From positions 4,280,001 to 4,344,000 of the forward strand of contig NZ_CP119566.1 in the NCBI RefSeq assembly GCF_029277445.1: a DNA stretch of 64,000 nt. The letters run 5' to 3'. Below the pieces are notes generated by a model. It had not been told where the DNA came from. It was given only the letters and a program-made list of their open reading frames with translations, and did no database searches. The translations under genes and the position numbers were made by a program. Numbering within the stretch: the first letter of the stretch is position 1; each line of letters begins with the position of its first letter. Of this stretch, positions 1 through 9,076 are shown one piece after another. This DNA comes from Pararhizobium qamdonense. GTDB taxonomy: Bacteria > Pseudomonadota > Alphaproteobacteria > Rhizobiales > Rhizobiaceae.

Positions 1-480
1 GAGCTGCTCTTCCAGAAACCGGGCGAGCAGCGGGATCGCCGTGCGGGATTCGACGCGGATTTCGTGCGGGCTGTAGAGCGAGACGCGGGCGGCGTCGGTG
101 CGCAGGCAGGCGACATGCGCCTGCGCCTGGCGCGCCGTCAGCCTTTCGCAGCCATCGGCCATCTCGGTGCGCAGGAAAGCATCGATCACCGCTTCGGATT
201 CGTCGAACCGGGAGGCGAGCACCATGCCGCGCTGAACGATGGCGATGCCGGCTTTTTCCGCCACCTCTGCCCAGATATCCTGCGACTGCCGCGCCATGGT
301 CCAGCAATCGCCGGCCTCCTGGCCCGTGACGGTGACGAAACCGAAATTGCGCACCGAAGCGCCATTGGCCTGCGCATCGCGGTCGATGACAACGACGCGC
401 TTGCCGCGCTTGGCCGCCGCATGCGCGTGCGCCAGGCCGACGATACCGGCACCGGCAATGGCGAGATCATAGATGGGCAT
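1..480 (-). CDS. FAD-dependent oxidoreductase, N-terminal part (runs off left edge)
   Basis: The 160 codons seen begin at an ATG and run off the window, so the C-terminus is missing. The N-terminus has the dinucleotide-binding fold of the glycine oxidase/DAO superfamily: a beta strand, then GAGIVGLAHAHAAAKRG with the GxGxxG pattern at about residues 9-14, and an acidic residue closing the second strand (VVVIDRD). The sequence NFGFVTVTGQ shortly after suits a TIGR03364-type FAD oxidoreductase, a group often linked with phosphonate or amine breakdown. That link is family knowledge; the substrate cannot be read here. The downstream partner genes lie outside the window. Confidence 0.75.
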   Translation of the reverse strand, partial: MPIYDLAIAGAGIVGLAHAHAAAKRGKRVVVIDRDAQANGASVRNFGFVTVTGQEAGDCWTMARQSQDIWAEVAEKAGIAIVQRGMVLASRFDESEAVIDAFLRTEMADGCERLTARQAQAHVACLRTDAARVSLYSPHEIRVESRTAIPLLARFLEEQL

Positions 481-652
481 GCGCGCTCTCCTGCGTGCCA
501 CAGTGGACCAGGTCCGGGTTGGCTCGCGGCTAAAGAACGCAATTCCATAAAGGGATTATGACAACCGCCAGCAAGGCGGCGATTGTCCACGTTATTCATC
601 TCAGGCCGGGCACGTCACACCGGGAGGCACAGCGCCGCCAGAAGACCGCCGC

Positions 653-1711
653 TCAGGCTTCGAGCGCGCCGGGCTTGCGCACCGCCTTGGTGGGCTCGTC
701 GCAGGCGATCTTCATCAGGTTGTCGCGGCGGCGGGCAAAGCGTTGCGAGGTGCGCGTGGCGACCAGCCCTGCCTGCGGCGCATGGATATCGATCGCGCCA
801 CCCTCCATGCCCGGTGCGGTGATGATCGTCGCCAGCAGATCACCGGCAGCGACGGTATCGCCGATGTCGCGATGAAACAGCACGGCGCCGGCCTGCGGCG
901 CGCGGATCATCTCGATATTGTCGAGCGGCGTTACCTTGCCGCGATAGGGCTCGATCGTTGCGGCCGCGCCGCCCACCGCGCCGCGCACCACCAGAAAGCG
1001 CCAGAGCCCTTCGGCATCCTTGCGGGCCATGTCCGGATAGACATCGCGCGTGCCACGAAGCTCGACGGTGACGGCCAGCCGGCCCGGCAGCCGCTTGGCC
1101 TTTTCGGCCGTTTCATGCTTCCAGGCATAGCCGACCGATTCCTCAAACGCGCTGCTTTCGCCATCGGCGAGAAACACGGCTTCCATGTCGAGCGCCGATG
1201 CCAGATCGGCGGCTTCCGGCCAGAAGGCCTCATCGACATAGGTATATTGCACGGATTCATCATCGCAATGCAGGTCGAGCATCAGATCGGCACTGAGCGC
1301 CATATGCAGCAACTGCCGCTTCAGCTGTTCCACCACCGGATAACGCTCGAGATCGTCGATCAGCGTTTCGCGCTCGGACAGCCCGATCAGCGGAAATTCG
1401 CGGTTGAAATTGGTGCGCGAGCCCAGATCGAACCGGCCCTGCAATTCGCCGAAATGCGATTGCGCCGTGCCGATCGGATTGGCCTGCGGAACGATGGTGA
1501 TATCGCTGAAAATTTTCCCATCGGCATCGGCCTGCCGCAGCTTTTCGCATAGAAAATGCAGGAGAGCCGTGCCCGGAAGCTCATTGGCATGCAACGCTGC
1601 CTGGATATAGATTTTCGGCGCCTTGGCGTCGCTGCCCTTGAACCGGATGACCGGCAGCCGCCATTCGACACCCGGCGTATCGCCCTTGATGACGATTTCA
1701 GAAATATCCAT
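653..1711 (-). CDS. succinylglutamate desuccinylase/aspartoacylase family protein (M14-like zinc hydrolase)
   Basis: This 352-residue protein belongs to the AstE/AspA branch of M14 metallo-hydrolases, which remove acyl groups from N-acyl amino acids or related amides. The zinc ligands are visible: HANE at residues 41-44 supplies His and Glu, and LDLHCD supplies the third ligand at about His148. An Arg/Asn-rich substrate stretch (SRTNFNREF, about residues 98-106) lies between them. The C-terminal third is a small beta-rich domain with the biotinyl-like pattern of this family. A longer start 6 bases upstream (Met-Val-Met) would put GGGAGG directly against the start codon, whereas the ATG at 1711 has GGGAGG six bases away, so I prefer 1711. 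The actual substrate is not known. Confidence 0.8.
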   Translation of the reverse strand: MDISEIVIKGDTPGVEWRLPVIRFKGSDAKAPKIYIQAALHANELPGTALLHFLCEKLRQADADGKIFSDITIVPQANPIGTAQSHFGELQGRFDLGSRTNFNREFPLIGLSERETLIDDLERYPVVEQLKRQLLHMALSADLMLDLHCDDESVQYTYVDEAFWPEAADLASALDMEAVFLADGESSAFEESVGYAWKHETAEKAKRLPGRLAVTVELRGTRDVYPDMARKDAEGLWRFLVVRGAVGGAAATIEPYRGKVTPLDNIEMIRAPQAGAVLFHRDIGDTVAAGDLLATIITAPGMEGGAIDIHAPQAGLVATRTSQRFARRRDNLMKIACDEPTKAVRKPGALEA

Positions 1712-1878
1712 GACCATCCTCCCTTTTATCGTTTCAAGGGCTTATGCGGCTTGCTGCAGGCGGGCGCAAGATGCCAAAATTTGCGGCTTGCTTTGTGCTG
1801 TGGATCGGCCCCGGCACACAGAAACAGACGCAACCGGCGCGCGGTGTCCGCACGCCGGTTGCTCCGGGCCCGATCCCG

Positions 1879-2520
1879 TCAATCCAGCAATGGCCAGCGA
1901 TCGAGATATTCATATTCGCTATTGCCGATGACGCTGCGGATCAGCACGAATTCCCGCGCAATCCAGCGGACGGGTTCTGCAAGCAAGTGCTCGGGCACCG
2001 GCACGTCGTCATAGAGAACCGTCATGTGCGGCATGAAACGCGGATTGTAGGTGAAATTCAGGCCGACACCCCACATTTCCTTGGCAAGCTGCACATGCAG
2101 ATCCATCATCTCTTCGCTGCGGATCGCATTGGCAAGGATGACAGCCCTGGCATTGGTGACGGACATGGCGCGATCGAAATTGACCTCGAAAGGGGCTGCC
2201 TTGACGGTGGCCATGGCTGCGGAGACGGCGAAGACGATATCATCGGGGAAATCCGGATATGTGCCGATGGCATTCAGCGAGACATGCATGCGCTCATACG
2301 GGCGTGGACTTTTCGACAGGCCGTAGCGCCGCGCAATCTCCCTGCCGGTCTCGACAGCTTGCAAAGCCACCTCCCGCTCCGGCACGAGGGCCAGGAACAG
2401 ATTGCTCTTTCCATGATCATCAGCATATTTCTGCTGGGGCTGGACCGGCACCGTGCTGCCCGCCCGACCGCGTAAAAATGACTGCTGTTCAATGCGCAAA
2501 ACCTCGGCTTTTCCAAGCAT
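1879..2520 (-). CDS. 2'-5' RNA ligase family protein (LigT/ThpR-like phosphoesterase)
   Basis: The protein has the two-histidine signature of the 2H phosphoesterase superfamily: HVSL in the first half and HMTV in the second. LigT/ThpR proteins hydrolyse or form 2',5' or cyclic phosphodiester bonds in RNA; the biological substrate is usually unknown. The length (213 residues) is slightly above the bacterial ThpR norm because of an N-terminal extension of about 40 residues before the conserved SNLFLALVP strand. The ATG at 2520 has GAGG six bases upstream and is preferred over the ATG 12 bases further out. It is transcribed away from the ogt-like gene on the plus strand, leaving a 225-base divergent intergenic region. 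Confidence 0.75.
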   Translation of the reverse strand: MLGKAEVLRIEQQSFLRGRAGSTVPVQPQQKYADDHGKSNLFLALVPEREVALQAVETGREIARRYGLSKSPRPYERMHVSLNAIGTYPDFPDDIVFAVSAAMATVKAAPFEVNFDRAMSVTNARAVILANAIRSEEMMDLHVQLAKEMWGVGLNFTYNPRFMPHMTVLYDDVPVPEHLLAEPVRWIAREFVLIRSVIGNSEYEYLDRWPLLD

Positions 2521-2745
2521 GGCAGACCTCATCTCTTTCTGGATGCCACCAGTATATTCGAGTCGGATATTTGATCAAGAACAAAACATGAACATTGTGA
2601 ATTTATTCCCACGATCGTGAAATGGATGGGTTGGACGTTGCGTCAAATCGAGCCTGCCCCAGCCAAGCGGATACGGCGTTCGATCCACCCCTTCCGACGC
2701 AAGAATCGGGTGGCGGGATCGGTAAAACTGAGCGAAACTCGAACC

Positions 2746-3243
2746 ATGATCACTGTTTCCAAAATCATCGCCTCGCCGGTCGGGGCACTGGAGCTGGTTA
2801 CCCGCGGCGACGGGCTGGCTGCCATTTTGTGGGAGAACGACGCGCCCAACCGCGTCAGGCTTGGCGAACGCGTGGAAAGCGCCAACCATCCGATCCTGCT
2901 CGAAACCGAACGGCAGCTGGCGGAATATTTTGCGGGCGAGCGCACGGAATTCAGCATCCGGCTGGATCTCACCGGTACCGCATTCCAGAAGGCGGTCTGG
3001 CAGGCGCTGTTGACGATCCCGTTTGGCGAAACCCGGACCTATGCCGCCATTGCCCGGCAGATCGGGCACCCCAAAGCCTATCGCGCGATGGGGGCGGCAA
3101 ACGGCAGAAACCCGGTATCGATCATCGTCCCCTGCCACCGCGCGATCGGATCGGACGGGCAGTTGCACGGTTTTGCCGGCGGGCTGGAGGCCAAGCGATA
3201 TCTGCTGGCACTGGAACGCAAGCGCATGAGCGTGGCAGCGTGA
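2746..3243 (+). CDS. ogt: methylated-DNA-[protein]-cysteine S-methyltransferase (first of a tandem pair)
   Basis: This suicide DNA-repair enzyme removes alkyl groups from O6-alkylguanine onto its own cysteine. The active site PCHR is intact with Cys130 of 165 residues, preceded by the Asn hinge region (AANGRNPVSIIVPCHR). The DNA-binding helix with its arginine finger is in the segment AYRAMGAANG. Length and layout match single-domain Ogt. The chosen ATG begins the conserved N-terminal fold; an upstream in-frame ATG at 2617 would add 43 residues of low-complexity basic sequence not typical for the family. A second, divergent member of the same family begins 60 bases downstream on the same strand. 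Confidence 0.9.
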   Translation: MITVSKIIASPVGALELVTRGDGLAAILWENDAPNRVRLGERVESANHPILLETERQLAEYFAGERTEFSIRLDLTGTAFQKAVWQALLTIPFGETRTYAAIARQIGHPKAYRAMGAANGRNPVSIIVPCHRAIGSDGQLHGFAGGLEAKRYLLALERKRMSVAA

Positions 3244-3303
3244 CAAACAGAGGCGTATTTTGACCCCACGCATTGGCGCGGGAGTTGGACAAGGAACGGA
3301 CCG

Positions 3304-3867
3304 ATGGCTGAGAAAGCACAGACCTATCATGTTTTTGAGACTGCCGGCGGCTATTGCGGCATTGCCTGGAACGCGATCGGCATCACCCGGTTCCAGCTGC
3401 CGGCACGCAGCGCCGAGGCCACGGAACGCAACATTCTGCGCCGCGTGCCGGACGCTGAACGCGGGGACCCCACCCCGGCGATCCGCGAGGTCATCGCTGC
3501 GGTGCAACGCTATTTTGACGGCGAGATTATCGATTTCTCCAGCGTTGCCCTCGACCTTGACGACCAGGACGACTTTTTCCGGCAGATCTACCAGGCGCTG
3601 CGCGCCATCGGCTGGGGCCGTACGACGACCTATGGCACGCTGGCCAAGGCGCTCGGCGCCGGACCGCAGGCCGCCCGCGATGTCGGCCAGGCCATGGCGA
3701 AGAACCCGGTGCCGCTGATCATTCCCTGCCACCGCGTGCTGGCCGCCGGCGGCAAGGTCGGCGGCTTTTCCGCCCCCGGTGGCGCGACTGCCAAGGTTCA
3801 TATGCTAGAACTGGAAGGCGTACATGTCGGCACACCGGAACCGGCGCAGCAGTCGCTGCTCTTGTGA
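3304..3867 (+). CDS. methylated-DNA-[protein]-cysteine S-methyltransferase (second of a tandem pair)
   Basis: This second alkyltransferase homologue has 187 residues. It has the PCHR active site at Cys142 and the family core YGTLAKALGAGPQAARDVGQAM before it. It differs from its neighbour in length, in the N-terminal domain and in a Gly/Ala-rich C-terminal tail, so the two are old paralogues rather than a recent duplication. In the helix that carries the arginine finger the usual pattern is kept (AARDVGQA), so DNA binding is plausible. The 60-base gap and shared strand suggest cotranscription with the first copy. Confidence 0.9.
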   Translation: MAEKAQTYHVFETAGGYCGIAWNAIGITRFQLPARSAEATERNILRRVPDAERGDPTPAIREVIAAVQRYFDGEIIDFSSVALDLDDQDDFFRQIYQALRAIGWGRTTTYGTLAKALGAGPQAARDVGQAMAKNPVPLIIPCHRVLAAGGKVGGFSAPGGATAKVHMLELEGVHVGTPEPAQQSLLL

Positions 3868-4012
3868 ACAAACGGCTTTGACACCTGAACAGCCGTTTCG
3901 CAGCCGGTGTGCACGCAGCCGCTTTTGCCATTGCTTGACGCGTTTGAAATTCCGTGCCCGGTCCGCTCACCGGTGATACATCGCAGTGACCCAGTCAGAA
4001 ATGGAGCCCTTG

Positions 4013-5116
4013 ATGATGACGCGGCGAAAATTGTTGACGCGGGGACTGCTGGGCGGCGCTCTGGCAACCGGCGCATTGGCGCATGATGTCAACACGGCCG
4101 CCGCCGCGCCTGACGGCACATGGCTGATGCCGGATGAAGGAGCAGCGCATGCGGCAACGTGGATGGCCTTCGGTCCGGGCGTGGATATCTGGGGCCGAAA
4201 GCTGCTTCCCGTTGCCAGAGAAAACCTGGCCAGCATCGCCAAGGCGATTGCAGCGCACGAACCGGTGAAGATGCTGGTGCGCGCGGAGGAATACGATATC
4301 GCGGCGCGCCTGTGCGGCTCCTCGGTGACGCTCGTGGTACAGCCCATCGACGATCTGTGGATGCGCGATACAGGGCCGGTCTTCGTGAAAAATCAGGCCG
4401 CGCAGTCCGGCGCGGTCAGCTTTAATTTCAATGGCTGGGGCGGAAAGCAGGCGCACGCTGATGATGCCGAAGTTGCAGGCTTCATCTCCCAAACGGTTAA
4501 CTCGGAGTTTATCGAGACCAATCTGGTGCTGGAAGGCGGCGGTATCGAGGTGGATGGTGAAGGAACCGCCATCATCACCGAAAGCTGCGTGCTCAACGCC
4601 AATCGCAATCCGGGCGTCAGCAAGGCGCAATGCGAACAGGAACTCTCGCGCCTGCTGGGGGTGCGAAAAGTCATCTGGCTGCCGGGCATTGCCGGTATGG
4701 ACATCACCGATGGTCACACCGATTTCTATGCGCGGTTTGCGACCCCCGGCGTGGTCGTTGCCGGACTGGATCTGGACCCGCAATCCTATGACCACGCCGT
4801 CACCCAGCGCCACCTCGACATCCTGCGGCAATCCACCGACGTCAAAGGACATAAGCTGGATGTGGTGGTCATGCCGGGGCCGTCAACCATACGCAAGGCC
4901 TATGAGAATGCGGATTTCGCAGCCGGCTATATCAATTTTTATGTTTGCAACGGCGCCGTCATCGCCCCGGAGTTCGGCGACCGGAAAGCCGATAACAATG
5001 CCCGCGACGCCTTACGGGATCTGTTTCCAGGGCGTGACATCATCCAGTTGAACATTGACGGCATCGCCGCCGGTGGCGGTGGAATTCACTGCACGACGCA
5101 GCAGCAGCCCGCTTGA
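4013..5116 (+). CDS. agmatine deiminase family protein with Tat signal (peptidyl-arginine deiminase-like)
   Basis: The 367-residue product belongs to the guanidino-group-modifying superfamily (Porphyromonas-type PAD/agmatine deiminase), which hydrolyses agmatine to N-carbamoylputrescine. The core motifs are present: WMRDTGPVF, an EGGGIEVDGEG segment, HTDFYARF, and the catalytic cysteine in GGGIHCTTQQ at the C-terminus. The N-terminus is a twin-arginine signal (TRRKLLTRGLLGGALATGA followed by an Ala-rich cleavage region), so the enzyme is probably exported to the periplasm folded, unlike cytosolic AguA. GGAG lies six bases before the ATG at 4013; an upstream GTG at 3986 lacks such a site. No polyamine genes are adjacent. 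Confidence 0.85.
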   Translation: MMTRRKLLTRGLLGGALATGALAHDVNTAAAAPDGTWLMPDEGAAHAATWMAFGPGVDIWGRKLLPVARENLASIAKAIAAHEPVKMLVRAEEYDIAARLCGSSVTLVVQPIDDLWMRDTGPVFVKNQAAQSGAVSFNFNGWGGKQAHADDAEVAGFISQTVNSEFIETNLVLEGGGIEVDGEGTAIITESCVLNANRNPGVSKAQCEQELSRLLGVRKVIWLPGIAGMDITDGHTDFYARFATPGVVVAGLDLDPQSYDHAVTQRHLDILRQSTDVKGHKLDVVVMPGPSTIRKAYENADFAAGYINFYVCNGAVIAPEFGDRKADNNARDALRDLFPGRDIIQLNIDGIAAGGGGIHCTTQQQPA

Positions 5117-5141
5117 AACCAACTGGATCGGGAACATAACG

Positions 5142-5164
5142 CTGGCCGCGACATGCGCGGCCAG
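5142..5164. terminator. bidirectional hairpin between convergent genes
   Basis: A perfect 9-bp inverted repeat (CTGGCCGCG / CGCGGCCAG) with a 5-base loop lies in the 63-base gap between the convergent agmatine deiminase-like gene and guaA. Neither side has a strong T tract, so it is a probable, not certain, terminator. Confidence 0.5.
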
Positions 5165-5179
5165 ATTTCCGCTATTGCC

Positions 5180-6742
5180 TCATTCCCACTCGATGGTTCC
5201 CGGCGGCTTTGACGTCACGTCGTAGACGACGCGGTTGATGCCGCGGACTTCGTTGATGATACGGGTGGCGGCGCGGCCGAGGAAGTCCATGTCGTAGTGG
5301 TAGAAATCCGCCGTCATGCCATCGACGGAGGTGACGGCGCGCAGGGCGCAGACGAATTCGTAGGTGCGGCCATCGCCCATCACGCCGACGGTCTGCACCG
5401 GCAAAAGCACGGCAAACGCCTGCCAGATGGCATCGTAGAGGCCCGCTTTACGGATTTCGTCGAGATAGACGGCATCGGCTTCGCGCAGGATCTCCAGCTT
5501 TTCGCGGGTGATGCCGCCCGGGCAGCGGATGGCAAGGCCCGGACCCGGGAACGGGTGGCGGCCGATGAAGCTGTCGGGAAGACCCAGTTCCTTGCCGAGG
5601 ATGCGCACTTCGTCCTTGAACAGTTCGCGCAAGGGCTCGACCAGCTGCATGTTCATGCGGGCCGGAAGTCCACCGACATTGTGGTGCGACTTGATGGTGA
5701 CAGACGGGCCGCCGGTGAAGGACACGCTTTCGATCACATCCGGATAGAGCGTGCCCTGGGCGAGGAAATCGGCGCCGCCGAGCTTCTTGGCTTCGGCTTC
5801 GAAGACGTCGATGAACAGGCGGCCGATGGTCTTGCGCTTGGTTTCCGGATCGCTCTCGCCTTCCAGCGCATTGATGAACATGTCGGACGCATCGACATGA
5901 ACAAGATGCAGGTTGTAGTGCTCCTTGAACATGGCGACCACATCGGCCGCCTCGTTCTTGCGCATCAGGCCGTGATCGACAAGGATGCAGGTCAGCTGGT
6001 CGCCGACCGCCTCGTGGATCAAAAGTGCGGCAACGGAACTGTCGACGCCACCGGAGAGGCCGCAGATGACGCGCTTGTCGCCGACCTGTTCGCGGATATT
6101 GGCAACGGCCTTGTCGCGATAGGCGGCCATCGACCAGTCGCCCTTCAGACCGGCGATCTTGTGGACGAAATTGGCAAGCAGCTTGGCGCCATCAGGGGTG
6201 TGTACGACTTCCGGATGGAACTGCACGGCATAGAATTTCTTGGCTTCATTGGCGATGAAGGCGAACGGCGCGTTCGGCGATGTGGCGACGACTTCGAAGC
6301 CATCCGGGATCGCGGTGACGCGGTCGCCATGGCTCATCCAGACCTGGTGGCGGGAGCCGACGGTCCAGATGCCGTCGAAAATCGCGCAGTCCTTGTCGAT
6401 CTCGATGAAGGCGCGGCCGAATTCGCGGTGATGGCCGGCTTCAACCTTGCCGCCCAACTGTTCGCACATGGTCTGCTGGCCGTAGCAGATGCCGAGCACC
6501 GGCAGGCCGCTGTCGAACACGACCTGTGGCGCCCTCGGCGAGCCGATGTCGAGCGTCGAGGCCGGGCTGCCGGACAGGATGATCGCCTTCGGATTGAGGC
6601 GCTTGAAGCCCTCTTCCGCCGATTGGAAGGGCACGATCTCGCAATAGACGCCGGTCTCGCGCACGCGCCGTGCGATCAGCTGGGTGACCTGGCTGCCGAA
6701 ATCGATGATGAGAACGGTATCGGGATGGACTGTCGCTGTCAT
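5180..6742 (-). CDS. guaA: GMP synthase (glutamine-hydrolysing)
   Basis: GuaA aminates XMP to GMP using glutamine and ATP, the last step of de novo guanine nucleotide synthesis. The 520 residues show the full three-domain order. The N-terminal class I glutamine amidotransferase has the nucleophile Cys86 in GICYGQQ and the HPEV triad element. The ATP-pyrophosphatase domain has SGGVDSS at about residue 230. The C-terminal dimerisation domain ends in KPPGTIEWE, the hallmark of the family. It converges on the preceding plus-strand gene. Downstream genes on this strand are unrelated, so it is probably monocistronic. Confidence 0.98.
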   Translation of the reverse strand: MTATVHPDTVLIIDFGSQVTQLIARRVRETGVYCEIVPFQSAEEGFKRLNPKAIILSGSPASTLDIGSPRAPQVVFDSGLPVLGICYGQQTMCEQLGGKVEAGHHREFGRAFIEIDKDCAIFDGIWTVGSRHQVWMSHGDRVTAIPDGFEVVATSPNAPFAFIANEAKKFYAVQFHPEVVHTPDGAKLLANFVHKIAGLKGDWSMAAYRDKAVANIREQVGDKRVICGLSGGVDSSVAALLIHEAVGDQLTCILVDHGLMRKNEAADVVAMFKEHYNLHLVHVDASDMFINALEGESDPETKRKTIGRLFIDVFEAEAKKLGGADFLAQGTLYPDVIESVSFTGGPSVTIKSHHNVGGLPARMNMQLVEPLRELFKDEVRILGKELGLPDSFIGRHPFPGPGLAIRCPGGITREKLEILREADAVYLDEIRKAGLYDAIWQAFAVLLPVQTVGVMGDGRTYEFVCALRAVTSVDGMTADFYHYDMDFLGRAATRIINEVRGINRVVYDVTSKPPGTIEWE

Positions 6743-6850
6743 AACGCGCTTCCGTGGCTTGGCTTATGTGATGGGGAACTAAGGCCGAGCCTTTAATTAA
6801 AGGTGGCTCCAAGCGCAATGATTACATTGCACCCGGACAATTTTGCGGCC

Positions 6851-7489
6851 TCAAACCGTGATTTCGCCGGTTTTGACGGCTGTTTCCAGGGCATCGACGG
6901 CGCTTGCCAGCTTCTCGTCGATCACGTGCAGATATTCTGTCCAGTCGCCGATATGCTTGAGCTCGGCCTTGCCATCGGAAATGCCGCGCAGGCCGATCAG
7001 CGGAATGCGGAAGGACTGGCAGGCGCGAAGGACGGCGAAGGTTTCCATTTCCACCATGTCGGCGGCGATGCCGTCATAGGCGGCGCCCGAAACGATATTG
7101 GCGCCGGTCGAAAGGCTTGCGGTCTTCACGCCGGGAATGCGCAAGGGCAGATCGACAGTGACGGGCAGGTCGAGAAACGGCGTCGCGCCCTTTTCAAAGC
7201 CGAGCGGCGAGGCATCCATGTCGCGATAGGCAACCGATGTGGCCTGATAGACCTCGGCCTGTTCCAGCCGGGCGGAGCCCGCAGAGCCGAGCGAGACGAC
7301 AAGGCCGGGCGGGCTGCCACGGCCGCCGAGCTCAGCAAGCGTGCGGGTCAAGGTCACCGCCGCTTCGACCGGGCCGACGCCGGTCATCAGCGGCGAAATG
7401 CGCTCGCGCAGATGCACGCCATATTCGGCATCGACGGCCATGACGTAGAGGATCGTCCGGCCCGCGATCGTCTTCAGTTCATATGTCAT
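6851..7489 (-). CDS. mtnN: 5'-methylthioadenosine/S-adenosylhomocysteine nucleosidase
   Basis: The product is a 212-residue member of the PNP/UDP phosphorylase superfamily. It cleaves the adenine from MTA and SAH in methionine salvage and methyl-cycle detoxification. Supporting segments are the Gly-rich GVGPVEAAVTLTR near the N-terminus, SLGSAGS, and the adenine-site region ADMVEMETFAVLRAC followed by LRGISDG, where the Glu and Asp fit the catalytic positions. It is somewhat shorter than the E. coli enzyme (232). Its start overlaps the stop of the upstream thioesterase by four bases (ATGA), so the two are translationally coupled. Confidence 0.85.
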   Translation of the reverse strand: MTYELKTIAGRTILYVMAVDAEYGVHLRERISPLMTGVGPVEAAVTLTRTLAELGGRGSPPGLVVSLGSAGSARLEQAEVYQATSVAYRDMDASPLGFEKGATPFLDLPVTVDLPLRIPGVKTASLSTGANIVSGAAYDGIAADMVEMETFAVLRACQSFRIPLIGLRGISDGKAELKHIGDWTEYLHVIDEKLASAVDALETAVKTGEITV

Positions 7490-7920
7490 CCTTCGATCCC
7501 CTCGCGCCCGCGGATCACCATCATCGTTGCGGTCATCGAGGCGATCAGCTTGGCCGGTCCGTCCGGCGAAATCGCGTAGCCGCGGCCATCCGAGACGATG
7601 ATCGTCGTGCCGGGCTTGGTGACTTCGCCGCGAAACAGAAAACGCTCGCCCCGGCCTGGTGACATCAGGTTGACCTTGAATTCGATGGTGAGGATGGACG
7701 CATCGGGATCGATCACCGAATAGGCAGCGTAGGTGCCGGCGGCATCGAGCGCCGCCGAAATGATCCCCGCATGCAGAAATCCGTGCTGCTGCGTCAGCTT
7801 CTCATCGAACGGCAGCTCGATCTCCACCGAGCCCTGCTCCACCCGCGTCAATTCTGCGCCGATCGTGGCCATGGCGGCCTGCCGGCCGAAGCTGTTGCGG
7901 ATGCGCTCGCGAAATTCCAC
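7486..7920 (-). CDS. PaaI-family hotdog thioesterase
   Basis: This is a 144-residue hotdog-fold protein of the PaaI/YdiI type, which hydrolyses acyl-CoA thioesters. The family signature is seen in QQHGFLHAGIISAALDAAGTYAAY, where HGG-like turn and catalytic Asp positions are filled by HAG and Asp. The following strand ILTIEFKVNLMSPGRG is also typical. The GTG at 7920 begins the conserved core (VEFRERIRNSFGRQ) and has a purine-rich GAGAG upstream; a longer ATG start at 7968 would add 16 unconserved residues. It overlaps mtnN by four bases and is cotranscribed with it. Confidence 0.8.
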   Translation of the reverse strand: MEFRERIRNSFGRQAAMATIGAELTRVEQGSVEIELPFDEKLTQQHGFLHAGIISAALDAAGTYAAYSVIDPDASILTIEFKVNLMSPGRGERFLFRGEVTKPGTTIIVSDGRGYAISPDGPAKLIASMTATMMVIRGREGIEG

Positions 7921-7990
7921 CGTGTGCTCTCTATTGTCTGCCGGTCGCCGTTGCGCAGACAGTCGCATGGCGCAAAAACAAGGACAAGCC

Positions 7991-8443
7991 TCAATTCATG
8001 AGGAAAATCGATGTGTTGAGCAAAGTGGCAAAGGCACCCCAGGCGAGATAGGGCACAAACAGCAGTGCCGAGAGATAATCCTGTCTGCGGCTCATGGCCA
8101 TGAAACCGAGGATCGAGATCAGGAGCGCGATGATGACGATCAGCGCCAGCGCGATTTCCTGAAATCCGAAGAATAATGGCGACCAGCCGAAATTGAAGAC
8201 CATCTGCGCCACCCAGAACCGCATCGCCGCCGAGGCGCGGTGGTTGAGGAAGGTGCGGGCGCCGACAAAGCCGATGACGATGTACAGCGCCGACCAGACC
8301 GGCGCGAAAATCCAGTTGGGCGGATTGAAGGAGGGTTTCTCCAGCGACTGATACCATTCGCCGGGAATATTGTTGATGCCGATCAAAAGGCCGCAGCCGA
8401 GAACGGTGATAATGAAGAGAATATGGATCAGGATACGGTTCAT
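7991..8443 (-). CDS. tspO: TspO/MBR family tryptophan-rich sensory protein
   Basis: The protein has 150 residues and five predicted membrane helices. It carries the classic TspO signature: GEWYQSLEKPSFNPPNWIFAPVWSALY, the Trp/Pro-rich loop that binds porphyrin or cholesterol, and NFGWSPLFFG in the third helix. In alphaproteobacteria TspO is an outer- or inner-membrane regulator linked to tetrapyrrole and stress physiology. It lies just upstream of the thioesterase gene on the same strand, with the thioesterase start 70 bases after its stop. Nothing else in the sequence indicates the ligand. Confidence 0.95.
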   Translation of the reverse strand: MNRILIHILFIITVLGCGLLIGINNIPGEWYQSLEKPSFNPPNWIFAPVWSALYIVIGFVGARTFLNHRASAAMRFWVAQMVFNFGWSPLFFGFQEIALALIVIIALLISILGFMAMSRRQDYLSALLFVPYLAWGAFATLLNTSIFLMN

Positions 8444-8526
8444 GCGGGCGAAATAGGGCGATGAGATGCGAAGCGCCAGATGGACCGGGCTTTTAATTTT
8501 CCGCCGGCAATCCCACTATCATCGTC

Positions 8527-9066
8527 ATGAGCGACGACAATCCTTTTGAGATCAGGCCGGGCACGGGCGACGATCTGTTCGAGATCGCCGGCGTCCTGGT
8601 CGATACCTGGCGATCGGCCTTTCGCGGCCTGCTGGCGGGCGATTTTCTCGACGGCATGTCGCGCGAGGATCAGGCCGTCCGCCACGCCCGGCGCATGGGC
8701 GCTCCCGGTGTCAACTATCTCGTTGCGGTGGAGCCTTCGGAAGGCGGAATCGTCGGCTTTGCCAATTTCGGTCCGGGACGCGGCACGGTGCCGGCCGATC
8801 TAAATGAGATTTATGCGCTCTATGTCCGGGCCGAATATCAGGGTGTGGGCATCGGCACCGCGCTGGTCTCGACGGCGGCAGGGCACTGCGCGCAGCAAGG
8901 GGCGAAATCATTGTTTGCCTGGGTCCTGTCGGGCAATCCCAGCCGGAAATTTTACGAGCGGCTGGGTGCCAAGGCGGTGGAAACCTCCAGCATCTGGCTC
9001 GACAACAGGCATTACGATCAGGTTGCCTATCTCTGGGACGACATCACCACGCTGTTGAACCGCTAA
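8527..9066 (+). CDS. GNAT family N-acetyltransferase
   Basis: The 179-residue protein has a single GNAT acetyltransferase domain. The acetyl-CoA-binding motif A is clear at about residues 98-115: LYVRAEYQGVGIGTALVSTA, with the Q/RxxGxG/A pattern. The C-terminal strands (SLFAWVLSGNPSRKFYERLGAK) match the end of the fold, where Asn-x-x-x-x-x-x-Tyr places the general acid. The substrate cannot be read. It diverges from tspO across 83 bases and converges on the DUF1513 gene. Confidence 0.85.
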   Translation: MSDDNPFEIRPGTGDDLFEIAGVLVDTWRSAFRGLLAGDFLDGMSREDQAVRHARRMGAPGVNYLVAVEPSEGGIVGFANFGPGRGTVPADLNEIYALYVRAEYQGVGIGTALVSTAAGHCAQQGAKSLFAWVLSGNPSRKFYERLGAKAVETSSIWLDNRHYDQVAYLWDDITTLLNR

Positions 9067-9076
9067 CGGCGCGCGA

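Noticed and set aside
2575..3801. A 408-codon minus-strand frame opposite both alkyltransferase genes
   Set aside because: Both plus-strand genes have intact active sites and starts; the antisense frame has no family features.
5297..6796. A 499-codon plus-strand frame opposite guaA
   Set aside because: It is a shadow of guaA with repetitive His/Asp/Arg-rich composition and no domain.
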